The notes beneath the pieces are model-generated. The model was given only the letters and a program-made list of their open reading frames with translations. It was not told the origin of the DNA and did no database searches. The translations under genes and the position numbers were made by a program. Below, piece by piece: positions 48,786-57,580 of a stretch of DNA of 64,000 nt. How positions within the stretch are numbered: position 1 is the stretch's first letter; each line of letters opens with the position of its first letter. Origin of the DNA: Ochrobactrum teleogrylli (lineage in GTDB: Bacteria; Pseudomonadota; Alphaproteobacteria; Rhizobiales; Rhizobiaceae); assembly GCF_006376685.1 (NCBI RefSeq), contig NZ_VEWL01000001.1, positions 437,869 through 501,868 on the forward strand. The letters run 5' to 3'.

Positions 48786-51707
48786 ATGACGATGGACGGC
48801 AGAATGCTTTTCCTGCTTGTCCTTCTTCCTTTTATTGGCAGCGTCATCACGGGTCTTTTCAGGGGCGCGGACCGAAGCGGTTCCGCCTGGTTCACGGCAG
48901 CCATCGCTCTCGTCGCCTTAATTGTCACAGCCAGTCTTTATCCCATCGTCTCGGACGGGAAAGTTTTGCGCGGCACAGTCGATTGGCTGCCCGCCTACGG
49001 TCTCAATGTGACATTGCGCATGGACGGTTTCGCTTGGCTGTTTGCCATGCTGATCACCGGCATCGGCCTTCTGGTCGTGATTTATGCGCGCTATTACATG
49101 TCACCTGACGATCCGGTACCGCGTTTCTTCTCGTTCCTGCTCTCCTTCATGGGATCCATGCTGGGCGTCGTTCTGTCCGGCAATATCATCCTGCTTGCGG
49201 TTTTTTGGGAACTGACGAGTATCTTCTCGTTCCTGCTCATCGGCTACTGGTATCATAATGCCAGTGCGCGCGATGGCGCGCGTATGGCGCTGACGGTCAC
49301 CGGCATTGGCGGCTTCTGTCTGCTGGCGGGCATGCTGCTGCTCGGTCATATCGTCGGCAGTTATGATCTCGATGTCGTGCTGGCAGCGGGCAACGAGGTT
49401 CGCACCCATCCGCTATATACCGTCGCGCTCATCTTGATCTTGCTTGCGGCTTTCACCAAAAGTGCGCAGTTTCCGTTCCATTTCTGGCTGCCGAACGCCA
49501 TGGCCGCGCCAACGCCCGTTTCGGCCTATCTCCATTCGGCGACCATGGTGAAGGCAGGCGTGTTCCTGCTGGCCCGCCTGTGGCCGGTGCTGGCGGGAAC
49601 CGAAGAATGGTTCTGGATATTGGGCTCTGCGGGCCTGATCACGCTTTTGCTTGCAAGCTTCTTTGCTGTGTTCCAGCAGGACCTCAAAGGGCTGCTCGCC
49701 TATTCGACGATCAGCAATCTGGGTCTGATTACGGCGCTGTTGAGCCTCGGTAGTCCGCTTGCTGCGGTGGCCGCGATCTTCCACATGGTCAACCATGCCA
49801 TTTTCAAGGCGTCGCTCTTCATGGCGGCAGGCATCATCGACCATGAAACCGGAACGCGCGATATGCGTCGCCTGAGCGGACTGTTCCGATTAATGCCCTA
49901 TACGGCGACACTTGCCATGGTGGCGAGCGCGGCGATGGCTGGCGTTCCGCTGCTTAATGGCTTCATTTCCAAGGAAATGTTCTTTGCCGAGGCGGTTGAA
50001 ACGCATCTTGCGTCCTGGCTAGACACGATCACCCCTTACGTGGCGACGCTCGCCAGCATCTTCACAGTGGCCTATTCGATCCGCTTCATTTACTCGACCT
50101 TCTTCGGCCCGCCGCCGCATGATCTGCCGCGAGAGCCGCATGAACCGCCGCACTGGATGCGCCGCCCTATCGAACTTCTCGTTCTGCTCTGCCTTCTGAT
50201 TGGCATCGTTCCTGGCCTGTCCATTGGTCCATTCTTGCATTCGGCGGTGCGCTCGGTGCTTGGCGATGCGACGCCGGAATATAGTCTCGCAGTCTGGCAT
50301 GGTTTCAATCTGCCCCTGATGATGAGTATCGCCGCGATGATCGGTGGCGTACTTCTGCACTGGTGCTTGAAAAACTATCTGACAACCAGCGAGGATGGAC
50401 CGCCGCTGTTCCGGCACCTGCAAGGTCAGCGCATTTTCGAGCGCGTACTGGTGACGTTGTCATGGAACTGGGCGCGTAAGGCTGAAAATTTCCTCAGCAC
50501 GCGCCGCTTGCAGCCGCAATTGCGCATCATCGTGGCGGTGGCCGTTGTGGTTGCTGCATGGCCGCTGATTGAGGATGGTCTGCGCTCGGGTCTATTGGGG
50601 CCGCAGCCGGTTGATCCGATTTTCGCCGGCCTCTGGCTTCTTGGCTGTGCCTGCGCCGTGGGCGCTGCCTATCAGGCTAAATTCCATCGTCTCGCCGCCT
50701 TGATCCTGCTTGGCGGGGCGGGGCTCATGACCTGCATCACCTTTGTCTGGCTTTCCGCGCCCGATCTTGCCGTCACGCAGCTTCTGGTGGAAATCGTCAC
50801 GACGGTTCTGCTTTTGCTCGGTCTGCGCTGGCTGCCGAAGCGTTGGGAAGATCCCGATCCGGTTCCGGTGAAGATCGGCCCACGTATCCGTCGCTATCGC
50901 GATCTTGTGCTGGCTGTTGCTAGTGGGGTCGGCGTTTCGATCATTGCCTATGCGATGATGACGCGCCCGTCGCCCAACAGCATCGGCGATTATTTCCTGC
51001 AAAACGCCTATTCGGGTGGCGGCGGCAAGAATGTCGTCAATGTCATTCTGGTCGATTTCCGCGCTTTCGATACATTCGGTGAGATCGCCGTCCTCGGCAT
51101 TGTCGGCCTGACGGTCTTTGCGTTGCTGCGTCGTTTCCGTCCCGCGCCGGATTCTACCGGCTCGACCGCGCAGCAGAAGATTCAGGACGCCTATGACGAG
51201 GCCATGCCCGACCGCAAAGCGGGCGAGACGCTGAACGATTATCTGGCCGTGCCGTCGGTCATCATGCAATGGCTGTTTCCGGTCATCATCGTTTTGGCCG
51301 TGCATCTGTTCCTGCGTGGGCATGATCTGCCGGGCGGCGGTTTTGCGGCCGGTGTTGCGCTGGCGATTGCCTTCATCCTGCAATATCTGGCTGCCGGAAC
51401 GCGCTGGGTTGAAGACCGGCTGCGCATTCTGCCTTTACGCTGGATCGGTGTGGGTCTGCTCAGCGCTGCTGCAACCGGTTCGGGTGCATGGCTGTTCGGC
51501 TATCCGTTCCTGACCTCGTTCTTCCAGTATGTGGACATACCCCAGGTTGGAAAATTGCCGGTGGCAAGCGCGTTGCTGTTCGATTTCGGCGTTTTCGCGC
51601 TTGTTGTGGGCGCGACGGTTATTGTCTTGATCGCGCTGGCGCACCAATCGATCCGTAAACATCGCGTCGAGAAACTCGCCGCAGCGACTGCGAAGGAGGA
51701 GAACTGA
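48786..51707 (+). CDS. mrpA: Mrp cation/proton antiporter subunit A fused to MrpB (PhaAB type)
   Basis: 973 aa, ATG 48786 behind TTGGAGG. The first ~700 residues are the NuoL-like proton channel: many membrane helices with FFSFLLSFMGSM, LTSIFSFLLIGYW, the channel Lys in SAQFPFHFWLPNAMAAPTP, and FQQDLKGLLAYSTIS. The C-terminal part (about 820-960) is a MrpB domain (RGHDLPGGGFAAGVALAIAF). The MrpA-B fusion marks group 2 operons, such as Sinorhizobium PhaAB. It exchanges sodium or potassium for protons as part of a six-protein complex in the inner membrane. The following gene overlaps as TGATG. Confidence 0.95.
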   Translation: MTMDGRMLFLLVLLPFIGSVITGLFRGADRSGSAWFTAAIALVALIVTASLYPIVSDGKVLRGTVDWLPAYGLNVTLRMDGFAWLFAMLITGIGLLVVIYARYYMSPDDPVPRFFSFLLSFMGSMLGVVLSGNIILLAVFWELTSIFSFLLIGYWYHNASARDGARMALTVTGIGGFCLLAGMLLLGHIVGSYDLDVVLAAGNEVRTHPLYTVALILILLAAFTKSAQFPFHFWLPNAMAAPTPVSAYLHSATMVKAGVFLLARLWPVLAGTEEWFWILGSAGLITLLLASFFAVFQQDLKGLLAYSTISNLGLITALLSLGSPLAAVAAIFHMVNHAIFKASLFMAAGIIDHETGTRDMRRLSGLFRLMPYTATLAMVASAAMAGVPLLNGFISKEMFFAEAVETHLASWLDTITPYVATLASIFTVAYSIRFIYSTFFGPPPHDLPREPHEPPHWMRRPIELLVLLCLLIGIVPGLSIGPFLHSAVRSVLGDATPEYSLAVWHGFNLPLMMSIAAMIGGVLLHWCLKNYLTTSEDGPPLFRHLQGQRIFERVLVTLSWNWARKAENFLSTRRLQPQLRIIVAVAVVVAAWPLIEDGLRSGLLGPQPVDPIFAGLWLLGCACAVGAAYQAKFHRLAALILLGGAGLMTCITFVWLSAPDLAVTQLLVEIVTTVLLLLGLRWLPKRWEDPDPVPVKIGPRIRRYRDLVLAVASGVGVSIIAYAMMTRPSPNSIGDYFLQNAYSGGGGKNVVNVILVDFRAFDTFGEIAVLGIVGLTVFALLRRFRPAPDSTGSTAQQKIQDAYDEAMPDRKAGETLNDYLAVPSVIMQWLFPVIIVLAVHLFLRGHDLPGGGFAAGVALAIAFILQYLAAGTRWVEDRLRILPLRWIGVGLLSAAATGSGAWLFGYPFLTSFFQYVDIPQVGKLPVASALLFDFGVFALVVGATVIVLIALAHQSIRKHRVEKLAAATAKEEN

Positions 51708-52045
51708 TGGAGCTGGTTCTTGCTCTCGCAATCGGGGTGCTGATGGCTTCCGGCGTCTGGCTGGTGCTGCGTCCGCGCACGTTTCAGGTGGCGATTGGCC
51801 TGTCGCTGATCTCCTATGCGGTCAATTTGTTCATCTTCTCGATGGGACGGCTACGTTCCAACGCTGCGCCGGTGCTGGACTCCGGAGTGGACGTACAGGC
51901 GGCCCAATATACCGATCCGGTGCCGCAGGCGCTTGTGCTGACGGCAATCGTTATCGGCTTCGCCATGACGGCGCTCTTCCTTGTCGTGTTGCTCGCCTCG
52001 CGCGGCCTGACACGCACCGACCATGTCGACGGCAAGGAGAACTGA
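51707..52045 (+). CDS. mrpC: Mrp antiporter subunit C
   Basis: 112 aa with three membrane helices, homologous to NuoK. GVWLVLRPRTFQVAIGLSLISYAVNLFIF includes the conserved GL.L and N (given in pieces), and DPVPQALVLTAIVIGFA is the standard MrpC signature. The start overlaps the mrpA stop; it ends by overlapping mrpD. It is part of the ion path core of the complex. Confidence 0.95.
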   Translation: MELVLALAIGVLMASGVWLVLRPRTFQVAIGLSLISYAVNLFIFSMGRLRSNAAPVLDSGVDVQAAQYTDPVPQALVLTAIVIGFAMTALFLVVLLASRGLTRTDHVDGKEN

Positions 52046-53700
52046 TGATGGATTGGAAATCACACCTCATCGTTGCTCCGATCCTTCTGCCGCTGGTAAC
52101 GGCGGCTGTGCTGCTGTTGATCGACGAGCGCAGCCGCAAGCTGAAGATGGCGATCAACTCGCTCTCGACGCTCGGCCTGATCGGCATTGCCTGCATGCTT
52201 GTCGGCATGGCCAGCGAAAAAGCGCCGGAAGCCATCGTCTATCTGATCGGCAATTGGCCCGCACCGTTCGGCATCGTGCTGGTGCTCGACAGGCTGGCGG
52301 CGTTGATGCTGTTGCTGGCAAGTCTGCTCGGAATGGCCGCGCTCAGCTTCGCGCTGGCGCATTGGCACAAGGCAAGCCCGCATTTCCACACGATTTTCCA
52401 GCTTTTGCTGATGGGGCTGAACGGCGCTTTCCTCACCGGCGATCTGTTCAACCTGTTCGTTTTCTTCGAGGTTATGCTGGCCGCATCCTACGGTCTGGCG
52501 TTGCATGGCTCAGGCCCAGCCCGCGTCAAGGCGGGGTTGCATTATATCGCGGTCAATCTGGTGGCGTCGTCGCTGTTCCTGATCGGCGTGAGCCTCATCT
52601 ACGGTGTTACCGGCACGCTCAATATGGCGGACCTTGCACAGCGGATCACGCAGGTTGCGCCCGAGGACCGTATGCTGCTGGAAGCCGGTGCGGCGGTTTT
52701 GGGTGTCGCCTTCCTGATCAAGGCTGGCATGTGGCCGCTTAATTTCTGGTTGGCGCCGACCTATACGGCAGCCGCAGCGCCGGTTGCCGCGATCTTCGCG
52801 ATCATGAGCAAGGTCGGCATTTATGTGCTGCTGCGTCTGTCGCCGTTGATGTTCGGGCTGGATGCCGGCTCGTCTTACGGTTTCGGCAATGACTGGCTCT
52901 ATTTCGGCGGCATGGTCACACTGGCCTTCGGCCTGATCGGCGTGGTCGCGTCGCAGGCCATGGGCAGGCTCGCAAGCTACAGCATTCTTGTTTCGTCGGG
53001 CACGCTTCTGGCTGCCATCGGCAGTGGCAACACCGCCATGGCCGGGGCGGCGCTGTTTTACATGGTCAGTTCCACGCTGACGATTGCCGCATTCTTCCTG
53101 CTGATCGAACTGGTCGAACGTGGACAGGACGCCGCCGCCAACGTTCTCGCGGTCACGATGGAAGCCTATGGCGATGACGAGGAAGAAGAAGAGGAAGAAG
53201 AGGTCGGCGCGGTCTTGCCCGCGACCCTTGCCATCCTTGGCACGTTCTTCGCCATCTGCGCCATTTTGCTGATCGGCCTACCGCCATTCTCGGGTTTCAT
53301 CGCCAAGTTCCTCATCCTTGCTGCAGTCTTCAACGGTGACGGGGCGGCGCCGCAACTCGCCATGCCGGTCAGTCCGGCAAGCTGGGCGCTGATTGCGCTG
53401 ATTCTCCTGTCCGGCCTTTCGGCGCTCATCGCCATGACGCGTACCGGCATCCGCACCTTCTGGGCCTCGCTCGAAGGCAATGTGCCACGTGTTCTGGTGC
53501 GCGAAGTCGTGCCGATTGCAGGGCTTTTGGCGCTCTGCCTTGCGCTGACAATCGCAGCCGGTCCCGCCATGCGCTATATGGACGAAACGGCGCGCTCGCT
53601 GCACAATCCGTCCGACTATATCAACAGTGTCTTGAAAGCACCCAAGGTCGAATATGGGCCGTCCAAGGCAACGGACGCGCAAGCGGCGGGGGTAGAATGA
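52045..53700 (+). CDS. mrpD: Mrp antiporter subunit D, with acidic insertion
   Basis: 551 aa, NuoN/NuoM-like, about fourteen membrane helices. The channel residues are seen in FLIKAGMWPLNFWLAPTY, GDLFNLFVFFEVMLAASYGL and MGRLASYSILVSSG. Residues about 377-386 are an unusual run of two Asp and eight Glu (DNA 53173-53202, a GAA/GAG run) between membrane segments. ATG 52045 overlaps the mrpC stop (TGATG). With MrpA it forms the proton/cation translocation pathway. Confidence 0.95.
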   Translation: MMDWKSHLIVAPILLPLVTAAVLLLIDERSRKLKMAINSLSTLGLIGIACMLVGMASEKAPEAIVYLIGNWPAPFGIVLVLDRLAALMLLLASLLGMAALSFALAHWHKASPHFHTIFQLLLMGLNGAFLTGDLFNLFVFFEVMLAASYGLALHGSGPARVKAGLHYIAVNLVASSLFLIGVSLIYGVTGTLNMADLAQRITQVAPEDRMLLEAGAAVLGVAFLIKAGMWPLNFWLAPTYTAAAAPVAAIFAIMSKVGIYVLLRLSPLMFGLDAGSSYGFGNDWLYFGGMVTLAFGLIGVVASQAMGRLASYSILVSSGTLLAAIGSGNTAMAGAALFYMVSSTLTIAAFFLLIELVERGQDAAANVLAVTMEAYGDDEEEEEEEEVGAVLPATLAILGTFFAICAILLIGLPPFSGFIAKFLILAAVFNGDGAAPQLAMPVSPASWALIALILLSGLSALIAMTRTGIRTFWASLEGNVPRVLVREVVPIAGLLALCLALTIAAGPAMRYMDETARSLHNPSDYINSVLKAPKVEYGPSKATDAQAAGVE

Positions 53701-54209
53701 AAAAGATCCTGCCATATCCGCTGATGTTTGCGGCGCTTGTCCTGTTCTGGCTGCTGCTGAACGGTTTCACCCGCGCGCAGCTTATCCTTGGCGCGATTAT
53801 CGCGCTGTTCGCCTGCCAGATCATGACGGCGCTTCAGCCGCAGAAAAACCATCTGCGCTCGATCCCGACGATGTTCCGGCTTTTCGTCACGTTCAGCCTC
53901 GATATTCTGCAATCGAATATTACCGTCACGCGCATTATCCTGTCCAACCGCAAACGGCGTCCCGGCTTCGTGGTTATCCCACTGGAGCTGGAAAACCGTA
54001 CAGCGCTGGCGGTTCTCGCCTGCGTGGTGACGGCCACCCCCGGCACAGCGTGGGTGGATCATCATAGCGCGCGCCGCGAACTGACCATTCACGTGCTCGA
54101 CCTTGAGGAAGCGCAGGTTTGGCGTGATCTGATCAAGCAAAAATACGAAAAGCCGCTGATCGCGATTTTCGGCGCAGCAGACATCGTCGAGAAGGAGAAA
54201 TCCGCATGA
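53697..54209 (+). CDS. mrpE: Mrp antiporter subunit E
   Basis: 170 aa. Two or three N-terminal membrane helices (PYPLMFAALVLFWLLLNGF) precede a soluble domain with VTATPGTAWVDH, the family hallmark. It overlaps mrpD as ATGA. MrpE is needed for full activity and assembly in other species rather than for ion movement itself. Confidence 0.94.
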   Translation: MKKILPYPLMFAALVLFWLLLNGFTRAQLILGAIIALFACQIMTALQPQKNHLRSIPTMFRLFVTFSLDILQSNITVTRIILSNRKRRPGFVVIPLELENRTALAVLACVVTATPGTAWVDHHSARRELTIHVLDLEEAQVWRDLIKQKYEKPLIAIFGAADIVEKEKSA

Positions 54210-54487
54210 GCGCCGTTATCATCTTCTGGGCTCTGCTCGCTGCACAATTGATGCTGATCGGCGCTATTGGCTGCGCGGTCTACCGTCTGCTTATCGGACC
54301 CCGCGCGCAGGACCGCGTGCTTGCCACCGATGCGCTTTATCTCAATGCACTGCTGCTGCTGATTACTTTCGGCATTCGCACCGGCAGTGTTCTTTATTTC
54401 GAAGCAGCACTGATTATCGCGTTGCTCGGCTTCGTCGCCACTGTCGCGCTCGCCAAATTCCTGATGCGCGGGGAGGTGATCGAATGA
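54206..54487 (+). CDS. mrpF: Mrp antiporter subunit F
   Basis: 93 aa, three membrane helices. YRLLIGPRAQDRVLATDAL carries the conserved GP..DR..A.D motif, in which the Asp is thought to take part in sodium binding in Bacillus MrpF. It overlaps mrpE (ATGA) and mrpG (ATGA). Confidence 0.94.
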   Translation: MSAVIIFWALLAAQLMLIGAIGCAVYRLLIGPRAQDRVLATDALYLNALLLLITFGIRTGSVLYFEAALIIALLGFVATVALAKFLMRGEVIE

Positions 54488-54837
54488 TCCATGCAGCCGA
54501 AATCCCGCTCTGGGCCGCCATCCTCATTTCGTTTTTTCTCGTCGCCGGTGCTTTCCTGACGCTTGTCGGATGCATTGGCCTTGTGCGTTTCAAGACCTTT
54601 TATGAACGCATCCACGCGCCGACCATCGGCTCGTCTTTTGGGGCGGGTGGAATCTTGATTGCTTCAATCATATTTTTCTCCATCTTGCAATCGAAGCCGA
54701 TTCTGCATGAAGTGTTGATTACCGTCTTTGTGGTCATCACAACGCCGGTGACGCTCATGCTGCTCAGCCGCGCCGTGATCCATCGCGACACGACGCAGGA
54801 CAGCAAGGAGCTGCCTTCATCTTCCGACCCCGATTGA
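54484..54837 (+). CDS. mrpG: Mrp antiporter subunit G
   Basis: 117 aa, three membrane helices. The signature GCIGLVRFKTFYERIHAPTIGSS is present (in part), followed by VFVVITTPVTLMLLSRA. Last gene of the six-gene operon; the polar Ser/Asp-rich tail is ordinary. Confidence 0.94.
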   Translation: MIHAAEIPLWAAILISFFLVAGAFLTLVGCIGLVRFKTFYERIHAPTIGSSFGAGGILIASIIFFSILQSKPILHEVLITVFVVITTPVTLMLLSRAVIHRDTTQDSKELPSSSDPD

Positions 54838-54862
54838 GGCCGGCAGACATCATGCTTGAGGG

Positions 54863-54892
54863 TGCGGAAAGGGCGTTTTCGGCTTTTCCGCA
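54863..54892 (+). terminator. Hairpin after the mrp operon, weak terminator
   Basis: TGCGGAAA (54863-54870) pairs with TTTCCGCA (54885-54892), with a 14-base loop, 26 bases after the mrpG stop. It lacks a following T run, so any termination would need Rho or be partial. Confidence 0.4.
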
Positions 54893-55176
54893 GTGCAGAA
54901 CGGGGAAATTCAGCGGCTTCTTTCCAGAAGGGCCGCCATCGTTTTTCGGACGGACGGATTGAGCTTTTTCGGGTTCGCTTAAAGACTCATATCCTCTTGT
55001 TCGGTCACGATATTCGCTCTTTCCCGAATCTGAAGCATATTGCCTGCGGCCTGTTGGGTTCGGAAGGAGCGGCTGGTGGCATTTGGAGGAGTGCTTGCTG
55101 GCTGCGGCCAATTGTCCAGATGCGGCGCATCGATGGTCAGACGGATTGAAGGTTTTCATCATTTAGATTATCTGGA

Positions 55177-55203
55177 TTTCAGTAATTTCTGAAAATTCAG
55201 AAA
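55177..55203. promoter_or_regulatory. Overlapping palindromes before the GbsR-type gene
   Basis: TTTCTGAA/TTCAGAAA (55186-55203, 8-bp arms around AA) is a perfect inverted repeat. Overlapping it is TTTCAG...CTGAAA (55177-55194). It ends 17 bases before the TTG start. It is probably an autoregulatory operator. Confidence 0.6.
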
Positions 55204-55220
55204 GTACGGGAGAGAGAATT

Positions 55221-55805
55221 TTGGAATTGTCGCCAATCGTTCAGTCGTTCGTGCTCCACTTTGGAGAGATGGGCAGCCGTTGGGGCATCAATCGCACGGT
55301 GGGGCAGATTTACGCGCTGCTCTATCTGTCGCCCCAGCCGATGTGCGCCGACGAGATCGTCGACGCGCTCGGTGTGTCACGCTCGAATGTCTCCATGGGC
55401 ATACGCGAACTGCAAGGCTGGAATCTTGTGCTGCTGAAGCACATTCCCGGCGACCGTCGCGATTTCTTCACGACGCCGGATGACGTCTGGCAGATTCTGC
55501 GCACGCTTGCCGAAGAGCGCAAGAAGCGCGAGATCGACCCGACGCTGTCGGTTCTGCGCGAAGTGCTGATGGAAGCGCCGCAGGATGACAGTGACCGCTA
55601 CGCTCAGGAGCGCATGAAAGACATGTACAGCCTGATCGAGCGGCTGACCAATTGGTACGACGACGTGAAGAAGCTCGATACCGACCGTCTTACAAGCCTT
55701 CTGGCGCTGGGCGCGAAGGTGACCCGCTTCCTCGAAACCACCGACAGGATTGTGGCTTTGGGGCGCGGACGAACATCGGCCAAGAAGGAGCCAAAGCGAG
55801 ATTGA
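55221..55805 (+). CDS. GbsR/MarR-family transcriptional regulator of the cyd operon
   Basis: 194 aa, starting at TTG 55221 with GGGAGAGAG about eight bases upstream. Winged helix: GRWGINRTVGQIYALLYLS type, MCADEIVDALGVSRSNVSMGI (in part) as recognition helix, and PGDRRDFFTTPDDVW as wing. The C-terminal helices (about 100-180) should dimerise. It is directly upstream of cydD, overlapping its start, so it is likely to regulate its own operon. The ligand is unknown; I see no iron-sulfur or heme motif. Confidence 0.88.
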   Translation: MELSPIVQSFVLHFGEMGSRWGINRTVGQIYALLYLSPQPMCADEIVDALGVSRSNVSMGIRELQGWNLVLLKHIPGDRRDFFTTPDDVWQILRTLAEERKKREIDPTLSVLREVLMEAPQDDSDRYAQERMKDMYSLIERLTNWYDDVKKLDTDRLTSLLALGAKVTRFLETTDRIVALGRGRTSAKKEPKRD

Positions 55806-57580
55806 CATCTGATGTCCCCCAAACGGAGCAACTGGCGGAAAATCTGACGCCAGACGACGGGAAGGCGCAAAGCGGCGAAGGCCGCCCACGGTCTTCCAAG
55901 CGTCGTTCTGAGCGCCGGACGGTTCCGGCCATGCTTCGGCGGGGAGCAAATCTTCAGGCACTGGCAGCGCTTTTGTGGCTGCCGCAGGCAGGGCTTATAG
56001 CCTATGCCATCGGGCAGCTCGCCGATACCGGTTTCGACAATCGGATTTACTATGCGGCACTTGGCATATTCGTGCTGGGTTGCCTGCGCAGTCTGATTGA
56101 CGGTGCTGGTGCGGCCAAGGCGTTTGACTCTGCCCGTGCTGAACTGACAGCCTTGCGCGAGCGCGCTTTTGCAGCGCTTTCCAGCCGGTCGCCGCTCGAC
56201 ACAGCCCGGCCACCGTCGGGTGAAGCTGCAAGTATTCTCGCCGAACAGGCGGAAATGGTCGTGCCTTATCTGTCGCGTTTTGTGCCGGTGCGCATTCGGG
56301 TCATGCTGGTGCCGCTTGCGATCCTGCTGGCCGTCTTCTGGTTTTCGTGGGCGGCGGCGCTTGTTCTCCTGATTGCAGCGCCGCTGATCCCGATCTTCAT
56401 GGCGCTCATTGGCTGGCGAGCAAAAGCTGCCAGCGAAAAGCAGTTGGTGGCGCTTGGCGGCATGAATGGTTTTCTGCTGGACCGGCTGCGCGGCCTGACG
56501 ACCATCCGCAGTTTTCACGCCGTGGATGCGACAGCCACGCGGTTGCGTGATAATGCCGAGACCCTGCGCACCAAAACCATGAAAGTTCTTCGGATTGCTT
56601 TCCTGTCGTCCGCCGTGCTGGAGCTTTTTGCAGCGCTTGGCGTTGCCATGGTCGCCGTCTATATCGGTTTTCACCTGCTCGGCACCTTGCAGTTCGGCGC
56701 ATGGGGACAGAAGCTGACGCTGGGCGAAGGCCTGTTCATCCTGTTGCTTTCTCCCGCTTTCTTCGAACCGCTGCGTGACCTTTCCGCCGTCTGGCACGAC
56801 CGTGCGTCAGGTGAAGCGGCCATCGATGCATTGGAGAATCTCAGCCGTCATGCCATGCCGGTTGTTGGCGGCAACGGCGTCGCGGCGAACAAACCGACGG
56901 AAACAGACCCGACCGTTCAACTACACGATATCGGTTTTCAGTATCCGGCTGGGCCCGCGGTTTTAACAGGCTTCAACCTGACAATCGAAGCAGGCGAACA
57001 CGTCGCTCTGCTCGCGCCAAGTGGTTACGGCAAGTCTACCATTCTGGCGTTGATTGCCGGACTGGCTGCGCCACAGACCGGCGCGATCAGAATTGGCGGA
57101 ATCGCCATGGCTCCTGAAAATGCAATGTCCCAGCGCCAACGCATGAGCTGGATCGGCCAAAAGCCGCATATATTCGCGGGATCCGCGCGCCACAATATCA
57201 CGCTCGGACGCGAAACCACTGTCAGCCCCACCGCCTCGATCATCGAAGATATGGCGCTGGCGCATGTTGTGGGTATCACCGGCAATGGTGTTCTCGGCGA
57301 GAACGGTGCCGGGCTTTCTGGCGGCGAGGCGTTGCGGCTTGCACTGGCGCGCATCGCGGTCGATCCTAAGGCCGATATCATCCTTGCCGACGAGCCGACG
57401 GCCCATCTCGATCAAGAGACGGCCAAGCATATTGCGGACAGCCTGTTGCGACTGGCCAAGGGCAAGACCCTGATTGTCGCTACCCATGATGAGGGACTGG
57501 CGCGCAAGATGAACCGCATCATACGCTTGGCTGACAATCAAGATAGTGATCCGTTGTGGCAGAGGAGGGCAGCCGAATGA
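55802..57580 (+). CDS. cydD: Cysteine/glutathione ABC exporter subunit CydD
   Basis: 592 aa, started at TTG 55802, which overlaps the upstream stop TGA by two bases and has AGGAG upstream. The N-terminus has about 40 polar residues before the membrane domain (about 50-340). The ATPase domain has Walker A APSGYGKST, signature LSGGEALRLALARIAV and Walker B ADIILADEPTAHLD. CydDC is a heterodimeric transporter in the inner membrane needed for periplasmic thiol balance and heme insertion into cytochrome bd. It overlaps cydC (ATGA). Confidence 0.93.
   Translation: MTSDVPQTEQLAENLTPDDGKAQSGEGRPRSSKRRSERRTVPAMLRRGANLQALAALLWLPQAGLIAYAIGQLADTGFDNRIYYAALGIFVLGCLRSLIDGAGAAKAFDSARAELTALRERAFAALSSRSPLDTARPPSGEAASILAEQAEMVVPYLSRFVPVRIRVMLVPLAILLAVFWFSWAAALVLLIAAPLIPIFMALIGWRAKAASEKQLVALGGMNGFLLDRLRGLTTIRSFHAVDATATRLRDNAETLRTKTMKVLRIAFLSSAVLELFAALGVAMVAVYIGFHLLGTLQFGAWGQKLTLGEGLFILLLSPAFFEPLRDLSAVWHDRASGEAAIDALENLSRHAMPVVGGNGVAANKPTETDPTVQLHDIGFQYPAGPAVLTGFNLTIEAGEHVALLAPSGYGKSTILALIAGLAAPQTGAIRIGGIAMAPENAMSQRQRMSWIGQKPHIFAGSARHNITLGRETTVSPTASIIEDMALAHVVGITGNGVLGENGAGLSGGEALRLALARIAVDPKADIILADEPTAHLDQETAKHIADSLLRLAKGKTLIVATHDEGLARKMNRIIRLADNQDSDPLWQRRAAE

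Larger units (their letters stand above)
54838..55220. other. Intergenic region between mrpG and the GbsR-type regulator
   Basis: 383 bases with no convincing gene. It begins with an 8-bp hairpin (54863-54892), continues with ordinary-composition sequence in which I see nothing definite, and ends with the overlapping palindromes at 55177-55203 directly before the regulator. Confidence 0.6.
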
